NCBI GenBank assembly: GCA_016710065.1
Contig: JADJLP010000015.1
Coordinates: 496,001 to 560,000 of the forward strand
Direction of reading: 5' to 3'
Length of the DNA: 64,000 bases
Source: Candidatus Ideonella esbjergensis
GTDB lineage: Bacteria > Pseudomonadota > Gammaproteobacteria > Burkholderiales > Burkholderiaceae_C
Part shown: positions 26,769-34,588 of the stretch, piece by piece
Position numbering within the stretch: the first letter of the stretch is position 1
Layout: each line of letters begins with the position of its first letter
Translations under genes and position numbers: made by a program
The notes under the pieces: model-generated
Databases searched by the model: none
Seen by the model: the letters and a program-made list of their open reading frames with translations, nothing else
What the model was told of the DNA's origin: nothing

Positions 26769-27770
26769 TTATTTGGGGGCTCTGCGGGACTTGGCCTTTT
26801 CCGCAACCGCTTCCAACGCCCGCATGTCTTCGGCATCGGCTGCCAGCGCTTCGGCGCCGCGCCGCCTGGCATCAAACTGCTCATAGCGTTCATGTGCCAT
26901 CTGCTTCATGTGCTCGGTGCGCACCTTGCCGGCGCCGTGCAGCACCGGCCGGTCGTTGAACTCCAGCAGCCGATCCACGTTCTGGCGCCAGTAGTCCAGC
27001 GTCAGTTGCTGGCGGTCCTTGGCGCGTAGCTCGGCCTGCTCCAGAAAGATCACCACCAGGCGGTTGAGTGTGTCCACCTCGTCGGCGCTCAGGTAGTTCT
27101 TGGCCACGGTCACGTCGGCCTTGCGAACGCGGCTGCCTTCAAAGGTGGTGAGTGCCATGTTGGGCGCGTCTGGATTGGCGCGGGCCACCACGATCTCAGC
27201 GGCAGTCTGCCGGGTGACGGCAAACAGCAGCTTGTTCTGCACCTCGGCGAAGAAGGTCTGGGCGGCGGCCTCGTTGGCGCGGTAGTCAACGCTCAGAGCA
27301 AACAGATCACGCACCTTTTGGTAGAAGCGCTTCTCAGAGGCCCGTATCTCGCGGATGCGGGCCAGCAGTTCGTCGAAGTAGTCCCAGCCGCCGGGGTTCT
27401 TCAGGCGTTCGTCGTCCATGACGAAGCCCTTCACCAGGTAGTCGGCCAGATGGGCGGTGGCCCATTGGCGAAACTGGGTGCCACGGGCCGAGCGCACCCG
27501 GTAGCCAACGGCCAGAACCATGTCCAGCCGGTAGAGCTTGGTGCGGTAGTTCTTGCCGTCGGCGGCAGTTATTAAGTCTTGTTTAACAACTGCCTCGGCG
27601 TCCAGCTCGCCATCGTGCAGGATCTTGCGGATGTGAATGTTGGTGTTGGCCACCGTGACGTTGAACAGCTCGGCCATGGCCAACTGCGTTAGCCAGAGGC
27701 CACCTGCCACGGCCCGGAACTGCACCTTGGCCAGGCCGTCTTCGGTCTGGTAGATGATCAGGTCGCTCAT
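26769..27770 (-). CDS. RhuM-family protein
   Basis: This 333-residue protein matches the RhuM family from start to end. Its start reads LIIYQTEDGLAKVQFRA, followed by LWLTQLAMAELFNVTVANTNIHIRKIL, the YRLDMVLAVGYRVRSARGTQFRQWA block and a long helical middle. Its C-terminus is charged. The family was named from a Salmonella pathogenicity island, but its biochemistry is unproven; the N-terminal half resembles phage KilA-N/Bro-type DNA-binding regions, and members are common in mobile and defence loci. It lies next to gyrB and downstream of the HEPN relic, suggesting arrival with the accessory block. Confidence 0.9.
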   Translation of the reverse strand: MSDLIIYQTEDGLAKVQFRAVAGGLWLTQLAMAELFNVTVANTNIHIRKILHDGELDAEAVVKQDLITAADGKNYRTKLYRLDMVLAVGYRVRSARGTQFRQWATAHLADYLVKGFVMDDERLKNPGGWDYFDELLARIREIRASEKRFYQKVRDLFALSVDYRANEAAAQTFFAEVQNKLLFAVTRQTAAEIVVARANPDAPNMALTTFEGSRVRKADVTVAKNYLSADEVDTLNRLVVIFLEQAELRAKDRQQLTLDYWRQNVDRLLEFNDRPVLHGAGKVRTEHMKQMAHERYEQFDARRRGAEALAADAEDMRALEAVAEKAKSRRAPK

Positions 27771-27828
27771 GCCATCCCCGCTGAGCCTGAGTGTCAGTTC
27801 CTGGGCACTTGCCTAGAACCTACAACGC

Positions 27829-30411
27829 TCAAGCGTCGATATTCGCCGCGCGCAGGGCGTTGGTTTCTATGAAATCCCGCCGCGGCTCCACCTCGTCGCC
27901 CATGAGCATGGTGAAGACCTTGTCCGCCTCGATGGCGTCTTCAATCTGCACGCGCAGCAGGCGGCGCACGGTGGGGTCCATGGTGGTTTCCCAGAGCTGG
28001 CTGGGGTTCATTTCGCCCAGGCCCTTGTAGCGCTGGCGGCCCACGGCGTTTTCGGCCTGGGTCATCAGCCAGGCCATGGCGGCGCGGAAGTCGCCGGCCT
28101 TGCTTTCCTTCTGCTTCTCGCCTTCGCCGCGCTTGACCATGGCGTCGTCGCTCAGCAGGCCCTTGAAGGTGCGGCCGGCGTTGGCCAGGGCTTCGTAGTC
28201 GGCACCGTGCACGAAATCGGGCCCGATGGAGCTGCTCTTGATGTTGCCGTGCAGGCGGCGGCTGATGCGCAGCAGGTGCTTGTCGGTGCGCTCGTCAAAC
28301 ACGGCGTCCACTTCGGCGTCGTGCAGCATGGCCTTCAGGGCGGCGGCACCGGTTTCGGCACCGGCCATGTCGTCGAGGTTCAGCACCAGGCCGTCGCTGA
28401 TGGCGCGCAGGGCTTCCACGTCCATCCAGTTGGAGAGGCGGTTGATCACGTTGGTGGCCAGCACGTACTGGCGGGCCAGCTCGGCCAGGGCCTCGCCGCT
28501 GATGGTGGGGCGGCCGGCGCCGGGTTCCACCACGGCGCCGTCCAGCGCCACCTTCAGCAGGTACACGTCGAGCTCGCTGCCGTCTTTCAGGTACTGCTCG
28601 TGCTTGCCGTGCTTCACCTTGTAGAGCGGCGGCTGGGCGATGTAGATGTGGCCGCGCTCCACCAGATCGTGCATCTGGCGGTAGAAGAAGGTGAGCAGCA
28701 GGGTGCGGATGTGGGCGCCGTCCACGTCGGCGTCGGTCATGATGATGATGCGGTGGTAGCGCAGCTTGTCGGGGTTGAAGTCGTCGCCGCCCATGCCCTT
28801 GCCGATGCCGGTGCCCAGCGCGGTGATGAGGGTGAGGATTTCGTTGCTGGTCAGCAGCTTCTCGTAGCGGGCTTTTTCCACGTTCAAGATCTTGCCGCGC
28901 AGGGGCAGGATGGCCTGGAACTTACGGTCGCGGCCTTGCTTGGCGCTGCCGCCGGCCGAGTCGCCCTCGACGATGTAGATCTCGCACAGCGCCGGGTCTT
29001 TTTCCTGGCAGTCGGCGAGCTTGCCGGGCAGGCCCATGCCGTCGAGCACGCCCTTGCGGCGGGTCATTTCGCGGGCCTTGCGGGCGGCGTCGCGGGCGCG
29101 CGCGGCGTCCACGATCTTGCCGCAGATGGTCTTGGCGTCGATGGGGTTCTCCAGCAGCCAGTCGGTGAGCAAACGGCTCACGATGTCTTCCACCGGGGCG
29201 CGCACTTCGCTGCTCACCAGCTTGTCCTTGGTCTGGCTGCTGAACTTGGGCTCGGGCACCTTCACGCTCACCACGCAGGCCAGGCCTTCGCGCATGTCGT
29301 CGCCGGTGATCTCCACCTTGGCCTTCTTGGCGATGTCGTTGTCGTCGATGTACTTGTTGATGACGCGGGTCATCGCGGCGCGCAGGCCGGTGAGGTGGGT
29401 GCCACCGTCACGCTGGGGGATGTTGTTGGTGAAGCAGAGCACGTTCTCGTTGTAGCTCTCGTTCCACTGCATGGCCACTTCAACGCCCACGTTGGTGTTG
29501 TTGTCGCTGAGCTTGTCGCCGCGGGCGTGGAAGATGTTGCCGTGCAGCACCTTCTTGCCCTTGTTGACGAACTCCACAAAGCCCTTCACACCGCCGGCGT
29601 AGGCGAAGTTGTCTTCCTTCTGGCTGCGCTCGTCCACCAGGCGGATCTTGACGCCGTTGTTCAGGAAGCTCAGCTCGCGCAGTCGCTTGGCCAGCACGTC
29701 GTAGTGAAAGTCGATGTTGCTGAAGATGGTGGTGTCGGGCAGGAAGTGCACCTCGGTGCCGCGCTTGTCGGTGGGGCCCACGATCTTCATCGGGCTCACT
29801 TCAAAGCCGTCGCGCTTCTCCAGCACGCGGTCTTGCGGAATGCCCTGGCGGAATTCCATGAAGTGGGCTTGGCCGTCGCGGCGCACCGTGAGGCGCAGCC
29901 AGGTGGACAGGCCGTTCACGCACGACACGCCCACGCCGTGCAGGCCGCCCGAGACCTTGTAGCTGTTCTGGTTGAACTTGCCGCCGGCGTGCAGCTCGGT
30001 GAGGGCAATCTCGGCGGCCGAGCGCTTGGGCTCGTGCTTGTCGTCCATCTTCACGCCGGTGGGGATGCCGCGGCCGTTGTCGGTGACGCTGATGGAGTTG
30101 TCGGTGTGGATGGTGACGGTGATGTCGTCGCAATGGCCGGCCAGAGCTTCGTCGATGGAGTTGTCCACCACCTCAAACACCAGGTGGTGCAGGCCGGTGC
30201 CGTCGCTCGTATCGCCGATGTACATGCCGGGGCGCTTTCGCACGGCTTCCAGGCCTTCAAGGATCTGGATCGAATCAGAGCCATAGGCCGCCGAGGCCTC
30301 GGCGCCGGTGGAGACGGCCTCGCCTTCGGCGCTGGGCAGCTCGCGGCGGGTGACGCCGTCGTCACCGGGGGTGGCGCTGGGGTTCTCGGAGGGGTTCTTG
30401 GCGTCGCTCAT
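27829..30411 (-). CDS. gyrB: DNA gyrase subunit B
   Basis: This 860-residue protein has the GHKL ATPase start (LEAVRKRPGMYIGDT, VVDNSIDEALAG) and the ATP-lid signature GGLHGVGVSCVNGLS. The transducer is followed by the TOPRIM motif EGDSAGGSAKQGRDR and the tail QRYKGLGEMNPSQLWETT. With GyrA it introduces negative supercoils. The length, about 60 longer than E. coli GyrB, comes partly from a 45-residue acidic N-terminal extension. It lies third in the leftward dnaA-dnaN-gyrB block; a hairpin with 7-bp arms at 30476-30494 separates it from dnaN. Confidence 0.98.
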   Translation of the reverse strand: MSDAKNPSENPSATPGDDGVTRRELPSAEGEAVSTGAEASAAYGSDSIQILEGLEAVRKRPGMYIGDTSDGTGLHHLVFEVVDNSIDEALAGHCDDITVTIHTDNSISVTDNGRGIPTGVKMDDKHEPKRSAAEIALTELHAGGKFNQNSYKVSGGLHGVGVSCVNGLSTWLRLTVRRDGQAHFMEFRQGIPQDRVLEKRDGFEVSPMKIVGPTDKRGTEVHFLPDTTIFSNIDFHYDVLAKRLRELSFLNNGVKIRLVDERSQKEDNFAYAGGVKGFVEFVNKGKKVLHGNIFHARGDKLSDNNTNVGVEVAMQWNESYNENVLCFTNNIPQRDGGTHLTGLRAAMTRVINKYIDDNDIAKKAKVEITGDDMREGLACVVSVKVPEPKFSSQTKDKLVSSEVRAPVEDIVSRLLTDWLLENPIDAKTICGKIVDAARARDAARKAREMTRRKGVLDGMGLPGKLADCQEKDPALCEIYIVEGDSAGGSAKQGRDRKFQAILPLRGKILNVEKARYEKLLTSNEILTLITALGTGIGKGMGGDDFNPDKLRYHRIIIMTDADVDGAHIRTLLLTFFYRQMHDLVERGHIYIAQPPLYKVKHGKHEQYLKDGSELDVYLLKVALDGAVVEPGAGRPTISGEALAELARQYVLATNVINRLSNWMDVEALRAISDGLVLNLDDMAGAETGAAALKAMLHDAEVDAVFDERTDKHLLRISRRLHGNIKSSSIGPDFVHGADYEALANAGRTFKGLLSDDAMVKRGEGEKQKESKAGDFRAAMAWLMTQAENAVGRQRYKGLGEMNPSQLWETTMDPTVRRLLRVQIEDAIEADKVFTMLMGDEVEPRRDFIETNALRAANIDA

Positions 30412-30475
30412 GGCTGGTTTTCTTCGCGTTGGGCGGGCTTTGCACGCTGCAAACCGGGCCCTTTAGAAACGGGTT

Positions 30476-30494
30476 GGCGGGCTCAAGGCCCGCC
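30476..30494. other. GC hairpin between dnaN and gyrB
   Basis: Arms GGCGGGC and GCCCGCC flank TCAAG in the 110-base dnaN-gyrB gap. There is no T-run, so it may attenuate or stabilise the transcript rather than end it. Confidence 0.4.
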
Positions 30495-30521
30495 ACACAA
30501 TGGGTCGAATGCGTTGCTGCC

Positions 30522-31628
30522 TCAAATCCTCATCGGCATCACAACGTACTTGAAACCGGCCTGCTCGGGCACGGTGATGAGGGCGGCCGAGCTGCCGTCG
30601 TGCATCTCCAGCCGCACCATTTCCTGGCCGATGTTGGCCAGGGCGTCCATCAAATAGGTGACGTTGAAGCCGATTTCGATGGCCGGGCCGTCGTAGTCGA
30701 TTTCGAGTTCTTCCTTGGCTTCTTCCTGTTCGGCGTTGCTGCTGGCAATGCGCAGGCTGCCCGGGTCGATGTTGACGCGCACGCCCTTGAACTTGTCGCT
30801 GGTGAGGATGGCAGCGCGCTGCAGGCTTTGCAGCAGAGGCAGGCGGCCCAGCGTGATGATGTTCTTGTGGTTCTTGGGGATGACGCGGTTGTAGTCGGGG
30901 TACTTGCCCTCGACAAGCTTGGTCACGAACTCCATGCCCGAGAAGCTGAACTTGGCCTGGTTGCCGGCAAAGCGCATCTCGATGAGATCCTCGCCCGTGC
31001 CCAGCAATCGCATCAGTTCCAGCACGGTCTTGCGCGGCAGGATGACCTCTTGCTTGGGGATGTCGTTTTCCAGCTCGGCCTGGGCCAGGGCCAGGCGGCT
31101 GCCGTCGGTGGCCACGAGGGTGAGGGTCTTGCCCTCGGCCACGAACAGGATGCCGTTGAGGTAGTAGCGGATATCGTGCACCGCCATCGCGAAGTGCACC
31201 TGGTCGATCAGGCTCTTGAGCGTCTTTTGCGGCACGCTGAAGGCGGGGCCGAAATCAACCGCCTCGTTCACCAGGGGGAAGTCTTCAGACGGCAGGGTTT
31301 GCAGCGTGAAGCGGCTCTTGCCACCCTGCAGCGTGAGCTTGCTGCCGTTGGCGGTGAGGCTCACCACCTGGTCGGCCGGTAAGCTGCGCAGGATGTCGAT
31401 CAGCTTGCGCGCGCCCACGGTGGTGCTGAAGCTGCCGGCATCACCGCCAAGATCGGCGGTGGTGCGCACCTGAATCTCAAGATCAGAGGTGGTGAACTCG
31501 ATGCTCTCACCCGTCTTGCGCACCAGCACATTGGCCAGGATGGGCAGGGTGTGCCGCCTCTCGACGATGCCAGCCACCGATTGCAGGGCACCCAGCAGGC
31601 TTTGTTGTGCGGCCTTCAGAACGATCAT
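30522..31628 (-). CDS. dnaN: DNA polymerase III sliding clamp (beta subunit)
   Basis: This 368-residue protein starts MIVLKAAQQSLLGALQSV and has the family landmarks VERRHTLPILANVL, EFTTSDLEIQV and the C-terminal YVVMPMRI. It forms the ring that tethers polymerase III to DNA. ATG 31628 is the start because the alignment with DnaN begins there. It follows dnaA with a 96-base gap and shares its direction. Confidence 0.98.
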   Translation of the reverse strand: MIVLKAAQQSLLGALQSVAGIVERRHTLPILANVLVRKTGESIEFTTSDLEIQVRTTADLGGDAGSFSTTVGARKLIDILRSLPADQVVSLTANGSKLTLQGGKSRFTLQTLPSEDFPLVNEAVDFGPAFSVPQKTLKSLIDQVHFAMAVHDIRYYLNGILFVAEGKTLTLVATDGSRLALAQAELENDIPKQEVILPRKTVLELMRLLGTGEDLIEMRFAGNQAKFSFSGMEFVTKLVEGKYPDYNRVIPKNHKNIITLGRLPLLQSLQRAAILTSDKFKGVRVNIDPGSLRIASSNAEQEEAKEELEIDYDGPAIEIGFNVTYLMDALANIGQEMVRLEMHDGSSAALITVPEQAGFKYVVMPMRI

Positions 31629-31724
31629 GTCTTCCTCTTTCAGCAGTGCGTACGCGCTAACCAACAGGGCATTTTCGCCTGTTTTTGTCCAGTATCCCCA
31701 CGGCCTCGCAGAGATCGGCCTTGC

Positions 31725-33200
31725 TTACCCCTTGAGGGTTTGTTCCAGCACGTGCAGTTGCTGGTTCAGTTCGGTGTTCTTCTGGCGCTCGCCACCGATC
31801 TTGCGCACGGCGTGCAGCACGGTGGTGTGGTCACGCCCGCCAAAGAGCTCGCCGATCTCGGGCAGGCTCTTCTGGGTCAGCTCCTTGGCGATGTACATGG
31901 CAATCTGGCGCGGGCGGGCGATGCTGGCCGGGCGCTTCTTGCTGTACATGTCGCCGATCTTGATCTTGTAGAAGTCGGCCACGGTCTTCTGGATGTTTTC
32001 CACGCTGATCTGCCGGTTCTGGATGGAAAGCAGGTCTTTCAGCGCCTCGCGGGCAAGGTTGATGGTGATCTCTTTGTGCGAAAACTTGGCGTATGCCAGC
32101 ACTTTGCGCAGGGCGCCCTCCAACTCGCGCACGTTGGCACGCACGTTCTTGGCCACGAAGAAGGCCACGTCTTCCGGCATGGGCGCACCCTCTTGCCTGG
32201 CCTTGGTCAGCAGGATGGCCACGCGCATTTCCAGCTCGGGCGGCTCGATGGCGACGGTGAGGCCGCTGTCAAACCGGCTGGTCAGGCGCTCGTCGATGTC
32301 CACCAGCCCCTTGGGGTAGGTGTCGCTGGTCATGATGATGTGGGCGCGCTTGGCCAGCAGGGCCTCGAAGGCGTTGAAGAACTCCTCCTGGGTGCGCTCT
32401 TTGCCGGCAAAGAACTGCACGTCGTCGATCAGCAGCAGATCCAGTTGGTGGTACTTGGCCTTGAGCTCGTCAAAGGTCTTGCGCTGGTAGTTCTTCACCA
32501 CGTCGGTGATGAACTGCTCGGCGTGCAGGTACAGCACTCGGGCGTTGGGGTTGTCCTTGAGCAGCTGGTTGCCCACGGCGTGCACCAAATGGGTCTTGCC
32601 CAGGCCCACGCCGCCGTAGATGAACAGCGGGTTGTACATCTGGCCCGGGGCGCCGGCCACGTGCAGCGCGGCGGTGCGGGCCATCTGGTTGGCGCGGCCG
32701 GCCACCAGGTTGTCAAAGGTCAGGGCCGGGTTCAGGCGGTGGCGGTTCACCGCCGGGGCGCCGGGCAGGGTGCCCATGCGCGGCGCTTCGGCAGTCTCGG
32801 AGGGCTCGTTGCCGGCCAGCACACCGGGTGGTGGCGGGGCGCGCAGCGAGGTGCTGGCCTGGGCGCCGGTCATGGCGTGGGCCAGCACGCGGCTGGTGGC
32901 GTTGGGGCGGCTGGGCAGGGCGCGCGGTGCGGCGGGCGCGGCTTCGCGCGGCGCCAGCGAGAGCGCCAGGCGCACTGGCTTACCAGCGATTTCACCGAGC
33001 AAGGCCTCGATGCGCGTGCCGTACTGCGAACGTATCCAATCGAGCTTGAAGCGATTGGGCACGCGCAGTGAAGCGACCACGCCGTCGCCGTCATCCGAGA
33101 TGTCGGCGGCAGGCAGTGGGCGGATCCAGGTGTTGTATTGTTGTTCTGGCAGTTCGATGGCGAGGCGATCGCATCCGAGCTGCCACAGGTCTTGGCTCAT
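31725..33200 (-). CDS. dnaA: Chromosomal replication initiator protein
   Basis: This 491-residue protein has domain I (LWQLGCDRLAIELPEQQYNTWIRPL) and a Pro/Ala-rich domain II. The AAA+ domain has Walker A GGVGLGKTHLVHA and Walker B LLLIDDVQFF. Domain IV carries the DnaA-box signature LFGGRDHTTVLHAVRKI. It melts oriC and loads the replisome. ATG 33200 is used; TTG 33209 is also in frame, but ATG fits better. A DnaA box overlaps its likely promoter, so autorepression is expected. Confidence 0.98.
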   Translation of the reverse strand: MSQDLWQLGCDRLAIELPEQQYNTWIRPLPAADISDDGDGVVASLRVPNRFKLDWIRSQYGTRIEALLGEIAGKPVRLALSLAPREAAPAAPRALPSRPNATSRVLAHAMTGAQASTSLRAPPPPGVLAGNEPSETAEAPRMGTLPGAPAVNRHRLNPALTFDNLVAGRANQMARTAALHVAGAPGQMYNPLFIYGGVGLGKTHLVHAVGNQLLKDNPNARVLYLHAEQFITDVVKNYQRKTFDELKAKYHQLDLLLIDDVQFFAGKERTQEEFFNAFEALLAKRAHIIMTSDTYPKGLVDIDERLTSRFDSGLTVAIEPPELEMRVAILLTKARQEGAPMPEDVAFFVAKNVRANVRELEGALRKVLAYAKFSHKEITINLAREALKDLLSIQNRQISVENIQKTVADFYKIKIGDMYSKKRPASIARPRQIAMYIAKELTQKSLPEIGELFGGRDHTTVLHAVRKIGGERQKNTELNQQLHVLEQTLKG

Positions 33201-33260
33201 TGTGGACAAGTTCTCTCCGAGCGGCGGATTCTACGCACGGAATCGGGCTCCGAACTGCTG

Positions 33261-33289
33261 GTTATCCACAGTTCTTCGACTTGGGTCAA
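33261..33289 (-). promoter_or_regulatory. Likely dnaA promoter overlapped by a DnaA box
   Basis: On the minus strand, -35 TTGACC (33289-33284) and -10 GATAAC (33266-33261) are 17 bases apart. The DnaA box at 33262-33270 covers the -10 element, fitting DnaA autorepression. Confidence 0.55.
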
Positions 33290-33323
33290 TCGCCGGGACG
33301 CCTTGTCTTTTTGGTGGCCAAGT

Positions 33324-33352
33324 TTGACCGGGCCCATGGAATTTGCTCTAAT
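33324..33352 (+). promoter_or_regulatory. Sigma-70-type promoter for rpmH-rnpA
   Basis: -35 TTGACC (33324-33329) and -10 TCTAAT (33347-33352) are separated by 17 bases. They lie about 150 bases upstream of rpmH and imply a long leader. Confidence 0.65.
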
Positions 33353-33499
33353 CATGGGTTTCCCGAATGACAGGACGCGGGCTGCGTGCTTTCAAGTTGG
33401 CCCCTCGGCCTGGTTGAATGCGGGCAGTTCGGCGGGTTCACACAACCCCGGCCAGCACTACCAAGCGTCGGCGTCCATCCCCTACCCAAGGTAAAGAAC

Positions 33500-33637
33500 A
33501 TGAAGCGCACCTACCAGCCTTCCAAGGTCCGCCGCGCCCGTACGCACGGCTTCCTCGTCCGCATGAAGAGCCGTGGCGGCCGTGCCGTCATCAATGCTCG
33601 CCGCGCCAAGGGCCGCAAGAAGCTCTCGCAGGTCTGA
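33500..33637 (+). CDS. rpmH: 50S ribosomal protein L34
   Basis: This 45-residue, highly basic protein (MKRTYQPSKVRRARTHGFLV...) matches L34 almost throughout. It is a structural protein of the large ribosomal subunit. It is followed 30 bases later by rnpA, the universal rpmH-rnpA pair beside the origin. Confidence 0.98.
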   Translation: MKRTYQPSKVRRARTHGFLVRMKSRGGRAVINARRAKGRKKLSQV

Positions 33638-33667
33638 CGGCGAAGCCTGGCTGCTGGTCGTGACCCC

Positions 33668-34210
33668 ATGATCGGCCGCATCGTGCGTCCGGCCGATTTC
33701 GAGAGAGTGCTCGGGGCGCCGCAACGTTCGCGCAGTACTCACTTCGCTGTGCACTACGTGGCCGGCGCGCCTTCGCGTGCCCGTGCTACATCGGCGGCAG
33801 CGGCTTGCGAACCGGTTGTTCAGCACTTGTCACCAGAGTTATCCACAGAAGAGGTGCCCACAACGGTGTCGCTTGTGGATGGATGCCAACATTGGCTCGG
33901 TTTGGTGGTACCCAAGCGACACGCCCGTCGGGCAGTGACGCGCAATCTGATCAAGCGCCAACTGCGTGCTGCCATGGGCCGCCATGTGGCCGAACTGCCC
34001 GGTGGTTTGTGGGTGGTGCGGTTGCGTGCGCCTTTCGACCGCGAGCAGTTCGTCAGTCCCGCTTCTGAGGCCTTGCGTGAAGCGGCCCACGGCGAGGCCG
34101 ACGCTTTGTTCCAGCAGGCGGCGCACGCGCCGTTGGCGCCCTCGCAAGCTGGGCGCCGCATGGGTGGGCCACGGCGCGGCAAGGCCAAGCCGGCTGCCGC
34201 AGCAGGCTGA
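33668..34210 (+). CDS. rnpA: Ribonuclease P protein component
   Basis: This protein has 180 residues, against about 120 in most bacteria. The N-terminus (IVRPADFERVLG) and the RNA-binding signature KRHARRAVTRNLIKRQLRAAM are intact. It assists the RNase P RNA in trimming tRNA 5' leaders. The extra length is an insertion of about 35 residues after the first beta strand (around SRARATSAAAACEPVVQHL) plus a basic tail (GGPRRGKAKPAAAAG). The DNA for the insertion includes a perfect DnaA box (33839-33847). Confidence 0.95.
   Translation: MIGRIVRPADFERVLGAPQRSRSTHFAVHYVAGAPSRARATSAAAACEPVVQHLSPELSTEEVPTTVSLVDGCQHWLGLVVPKRHARRAVTRNLIKRQLRAAMGRHVAELPGGLWVVRLRAPFDREQFVSPASEALREAAHGEADALFQQAAHAPLAPSQAGRRMGGPRRGKAKPAAAAG
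33839..33847 (+). promoter_or_regulatory. DnaA box inside rnpA
   Basis: A perfect TTATCCACA lies within the coding region for the lineage-specific rnpA insertion, about 640 bases right of dnaA. It may be part of an extended origin or a DnaA-titrating site. Confidence 0.6.
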
Positions 34211-34252
34211 CGCGCCATTGCATTTGCGTACCCACTCCCCATCTGCCCCGCC

Positions 34253-34588
34253 ATGCCCAGCTCTGCCATCACCCCGCCGCCGCACCTGTGGCCGCGTGCC
34301 GTGCTGATCGCGCTGGTCAAGGGCTACCGTCTGCTGCTCAGCCCCTGGCTGGGCAACGCCTGCCGCTTCGAGCCCACCTGCTCGCGCTATGCCATCGGTG
34401 CGCTCGAGCGCCACGGTGCGGCGGCCGGAACCTATCTGGCGGCTGCGCGCATCCTGCGCTGCAACCCGCTCTGCAATGGCGGCTGCGACCCGGTACCCGA
34501 GCTGCGGCCGCGCCTGTTTTCCCGCTTGTTTCCTGCCGCCACCTCGGCGGCCCCTGAATCCATGAGTTCTTCGAGGCCCCTGCCATGA
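34253..34588 (+). CDS. yidD: Membrane protein insertion efficiency factor YidD
   Basis: This 111-residue protein has the YidD core LVKGYRLLLSPWLGNACRFEPTCSRYAI and the cysteine pair in ILRCNPLCNGGCDPVPE. It is a small amphipathic inner-membrane-associated protein that helps YidC insert membrane proteins. Its stop overlaps the yidC start (ATGA). The C-terminal 25 residues are a variable tail. Confidence 0.95.
   Translation: MPSSAITPPPHLWPRAVLIALVKGYRLLLSPWLGNACRFEPTCSRYAIGALERHGAAAGTYLAAARILRCNPLCNGGCDPVPELRPRLFSRLFPAATSAAPESMSSSRPLP

Larger units (their letters stand above)
33201..33499. other. oriC: Chromosomal replication origin region (oriC), dnaA-rpmH gap
   Basis: This 299-base gap between divergent dnaA and rpmH holds a perfect DnaA box TTATCCACA at 33262-33270 and a near-perfect TTGTCCACA (minus strand) at 33201-33209. 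It also has a relatively AT-rich stretch around 33300-33360. Genes run away from it on both sides, as expected at an origin. Only two strong boxes are visible here; a third lies inside rnpA. The exact unwinding element is not pinned down. Confidence 0.8.

Noticed and set aside
28207..30657. An 816-codon frame antisense to gyrB
   Set aside because: Low-complexity Val/His/Ala composition and full overlap with the conserved gyrB frame mark it as a shadow.
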